From NCBI GenBank assembly GCA_016220035.1, contig JACRIO010000287.1:1-35183 (forward strand): a stretch of DNA of 35,183 nt. Direction: 5' to 3'. The number at the start of each line of letters is the position of its first letter. Within the stretch, counting starts at the first letter, position 1. Source of the stretch: Planctomycetota bacterium (lineage in GTDB: Bacteria; Planctomycetota; UBA1135; GCA-002686595). The notes beneath the pieces are model-generated. The model was not told where the DNA came from and did no database searches. It saw only the letters and a program-made list of their open reading frames with translations. The position numbers were made by a program, and so were the translations under genes. Shown one piece after another: positions 33,896 through 35,183 of the stretch.

Positions 33896-34339
33896 GTGAA
33901 GGTCGACGTGCGTCCCGCGCGCGCCGCGGACGCGGTGCGGCTCGCCGAGCTCGCGACGGAGCTCGGGTATCCCGCCAGCGCCGAGGAAATGGAGCGGCGC
34001 TGGAGCGCGCTCTCGACCCGCGCGGAGCACGCCGTGTTCGCGGCCGAGCTCGGGGACCGCGTCGAAGGCTTCGTGCACGTGGAGCGCGTGCACGCGCTGA
34101 CCGGCGCGCCGCACGCGGAGATCACGGCGCTCGTGGTCGACGCCGCGTGCAGGAGTCGCGGCCTGGGGCGAGCGCTGCTCGAGCGCGCGGAGGCGTGGGC
34201 GCGCGAGCAGGGTCTCGACCGCGTCGCACTGCGCTCGCGCAGCACGCGCGAACGCGCCCACGCTTTCTACCTGCGCGCGGGCTACGCGATCGAGAAGAGG
34301 CAGCTCCGTTTCGTGCGCGCGCTCGGACCGCGGCCCTGA
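33896..34339 (+). CDS. GNAT-family N-acetyltransferase
   Basis: This 147-residue soluble acetyltransferase starts VKVDVRPARAADAVRLAEL, the usual GNAT N-terminus. The acetyl-CoA-binding motif A is ITALVVDAACRSRGLGRALL, with the R-x-x-G-L-G loop, followed by motif B (LRSRSTRERAHAFYLRAGY). The acyl acceptor is unknown. GTG 33896 was chosen over the in-frame GTG 33872 because a good Shine-Dalgarno sequence (AGGGAGG, 33885-33892) sits 4-5 nt before it, and that sequence would lie inside the coding region if the upstream start were used. It is a single gene, divergent from the acidic secreted protein. Confidence 0.85.
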   Translation: MKVDVRPARAADAVRLAELATELGYPASAEEMERRWSALSTRAEHAVFAAELGDRVEGFVHVERVHALTGAPHAEITALVVDAACRSRGLGRALLERAEAWAREQGLDRVALRSRSTRERAHAFYLRAGYAIEKRQLRFVRALGPRP

Positions 34340-34380
34340 ACGCGCTCGGCCGTCGAGCCACCCTTCACGAGGCGCGCGGA

Positions 34381-34386
34381 TAGGAT
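34381..34386 (+). promoter_or_regulatory. -10 box before the propeller-repeat gene
   Basis: TAGGAT lies 21 nt before ATG 34408, with AAGGAG (34396-34401) as the Shine-Dalgarno sequence in between. A matching -35 box is not evident. Unlike the leaderless genes here, this one has a conventional leader. Confidence 0.45.
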
Positions 34387-34407
34387 CGAGGGGACAAGGA
34401 GACCCTC

Positions 34408-35183
34408 ATGCGCGCACACGGCCTGCTCACCGTCCTCCTCCTCCCCGCCCTTCTCCATGCGCAGCACGCGAGCGTCGCGTGGAGCACGACGTGGGACGGC
34501 CCCGCGAGCCAGGACGACTACGTGACGAAGATCGCCGCCGACGCCGCGGGCGGTGTGGTCGTCGTCGGTCGCTCCTACAACGCGAGCGTCGGGTTCCCGC
34601 CTCCGCCGCCGACGCAGGATGCGCTCGTCGCGCGCTACGACGCGAACGGCGTGCTCCTCTGGGATCACCGCGTCGACTGGATCGGCGGCGACGACCAGGC
34701 GCAGGACGTCGCGATCGATCCGGCGACCGGCGACGTGATCGTCGCGGGCTACGCTGGCGGATACATGGGGACGAACTACGTCACCGATCTCTGGGTCGCG
34801 CGCTACGACGCGAGCGGGAACGAGCTGTGGAGCGTGCGCAAGGACGGCAGCGGAGCGAGCGCCGACTTCGGCCGCGCGCTCCTCCTGGACGGCGCGGGCA
34901 ACGTCTACGTCGGCGGCGCTTCGTACGGCGTGACGACGGGCTCCGACCTCGCCGTGTTCGCGTTCGACGCGCTCGGCGGATTCCTGTGGGAGACGCACGT
35001 CGACGGGCTCGCGAGCGGCGCCGATTCCGGCGGGCTCCTCGCGTGGCATCCTTCGGGCGACCTCGTGATCGCCGGACAGATGACGTCGCTCGGTGGCGCC
35101 GGCGACATGGGCGTCGCGCGTATGACGACCTCCGGCGCGATCGTCTGGCAGGCGCAGCTCGACGGACCCGCGCACGGCTCGGA
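34408..35183 (+). CDS. Secreted beta-propeller-repeat protein (3' partial)
   Basis: The frame is open from ATG 34408 to the right edge (258 codons visible). The start has AAGGAG 6 nt upstream and gives the signal peptide MRAHGLLTVLLLPALLHAQ. The mature part consists of repeated units of about 50-60 residues with the pattern DxxxxIAADAAGGVVVVG ... ALVARYDANGVLLW, then VAIDPATGDVIVAGY ... WVARYDASGNELW, GNVYVGGASY ... VFAFDALGGFLW and GDLVIAGQMTS ... VARMTTSGAIVW. These are SBBP/delta-60-like propeller blades, common in large extracellular planctomycete proteins. The function is unknown. The C-terminal part, which might carry the same Cys domain as the two esterases, is outside the window. Confidence 0.85.
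   Translation, partial: MRAHGLLTVLLLPALLHAQHASVAWSTTWDGPASQDDYVTKIAADAAGGVVVVGRSYNASVGFPPPPPTQDALVARYDANGVLLWDHRVDWIGGDDQAQDVAIDPATGDVIVAGYAGGYMGTNYVTDLWVARYDASGNELWSVRKDGSGASADFGRALLLDGAGNVYVGGASYGVTTGSDLAVFAFDALGGFLWETHVDGLASGADSGGLLAWHPSGDLVIAGQMTSLGGAGDMGVARMTTSGAIVWQAQLDGPAHGS

Overview
The window looks like a piece of a very GC-rich planctomycete chromosome. This is inferred from gene content: a PVC-type membrane-bound dehydrogenase with a C-terminal cytochrome c, a DUF1080 protein, an ECF sigma factor starting with a TTRWTLVL segment, a zinc-ribbon Hanks kinase, two formylglycine sulfatases, and secreted proteins sharing a cysteine-containing C-terminal domain that ends in FNATN...VWP. 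No rRNA, tRNA, CRISPR array, transposase or phage gene was seen. No gene-free gap exceeds about 270 bases.

Region 1 (1-7490) is the most distinctive part. It is a quinohemoprotein amine dehydrogenase (QHNDH) biosynthesis cluster in the order qhpA (5' end off the window), qhpD, qhpC, qhpB, qhpE on the plus strand, with a qhpG-like flavoprotein on the minus strand. The structural subunits are the c-type cytochrome alpha, the beta-propeller beta and the small thioether-crosslinked gamma. Their maturation enzymes are radical SAM QhpD, subtilisin-like QhpE and flavin monooxygenase QhpG. Every crosslink residue of the known gamma subunit is present at the right spacing. The QhpF exporter and a dedicated regulator are not seen. 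Between qhpE and qhpG lie two VapB-like antitoxin genes without a PIN toxin, each with a near-identical promoter, and a small protein of unknown function.

Region 2 (7491-15847) is regulatory. It holds two overlapping soluble histidine kinases (GAF-PAS-PAS-PAS-HK, then REC-REC-PAS-HK), a tail-anchored Ser/Thr kinase with a tiny membrane protein, a TauE/SafE-type permease and an ECF sigma factor.

Region 3 (15963-25185) carries mostly exported catabolic or surface proteins: a double DUF1080 protein, the three-domain DNA repair protein Ada/Ogt, two tandem paralogous secreted esterases with a shared C-terminal domain, the PVC-type dehydrogenase and a small SAM methyltransferase.

Region 4 (25366-32614) is a divergent sulfatase locus. 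Two paralogous sulfatases on the minus strand face an outer-membrane beta-barrel-like protein and an OprB-type porin on the plus strand. This suggests uptake and desulfation of a sulfated compound. Its codon use appears less extreme in GC than Region 1.

Region 5 (32687-35183) has a convergent hairpin, a secreted acidic protein, a GNAT acetyltransferase and the start of a secreted beta-propeller-repeat protein running off the end. Several genes show a TAnnnT -10 box only 7-8 nt before the start codon, which points to leaderless transcripts.
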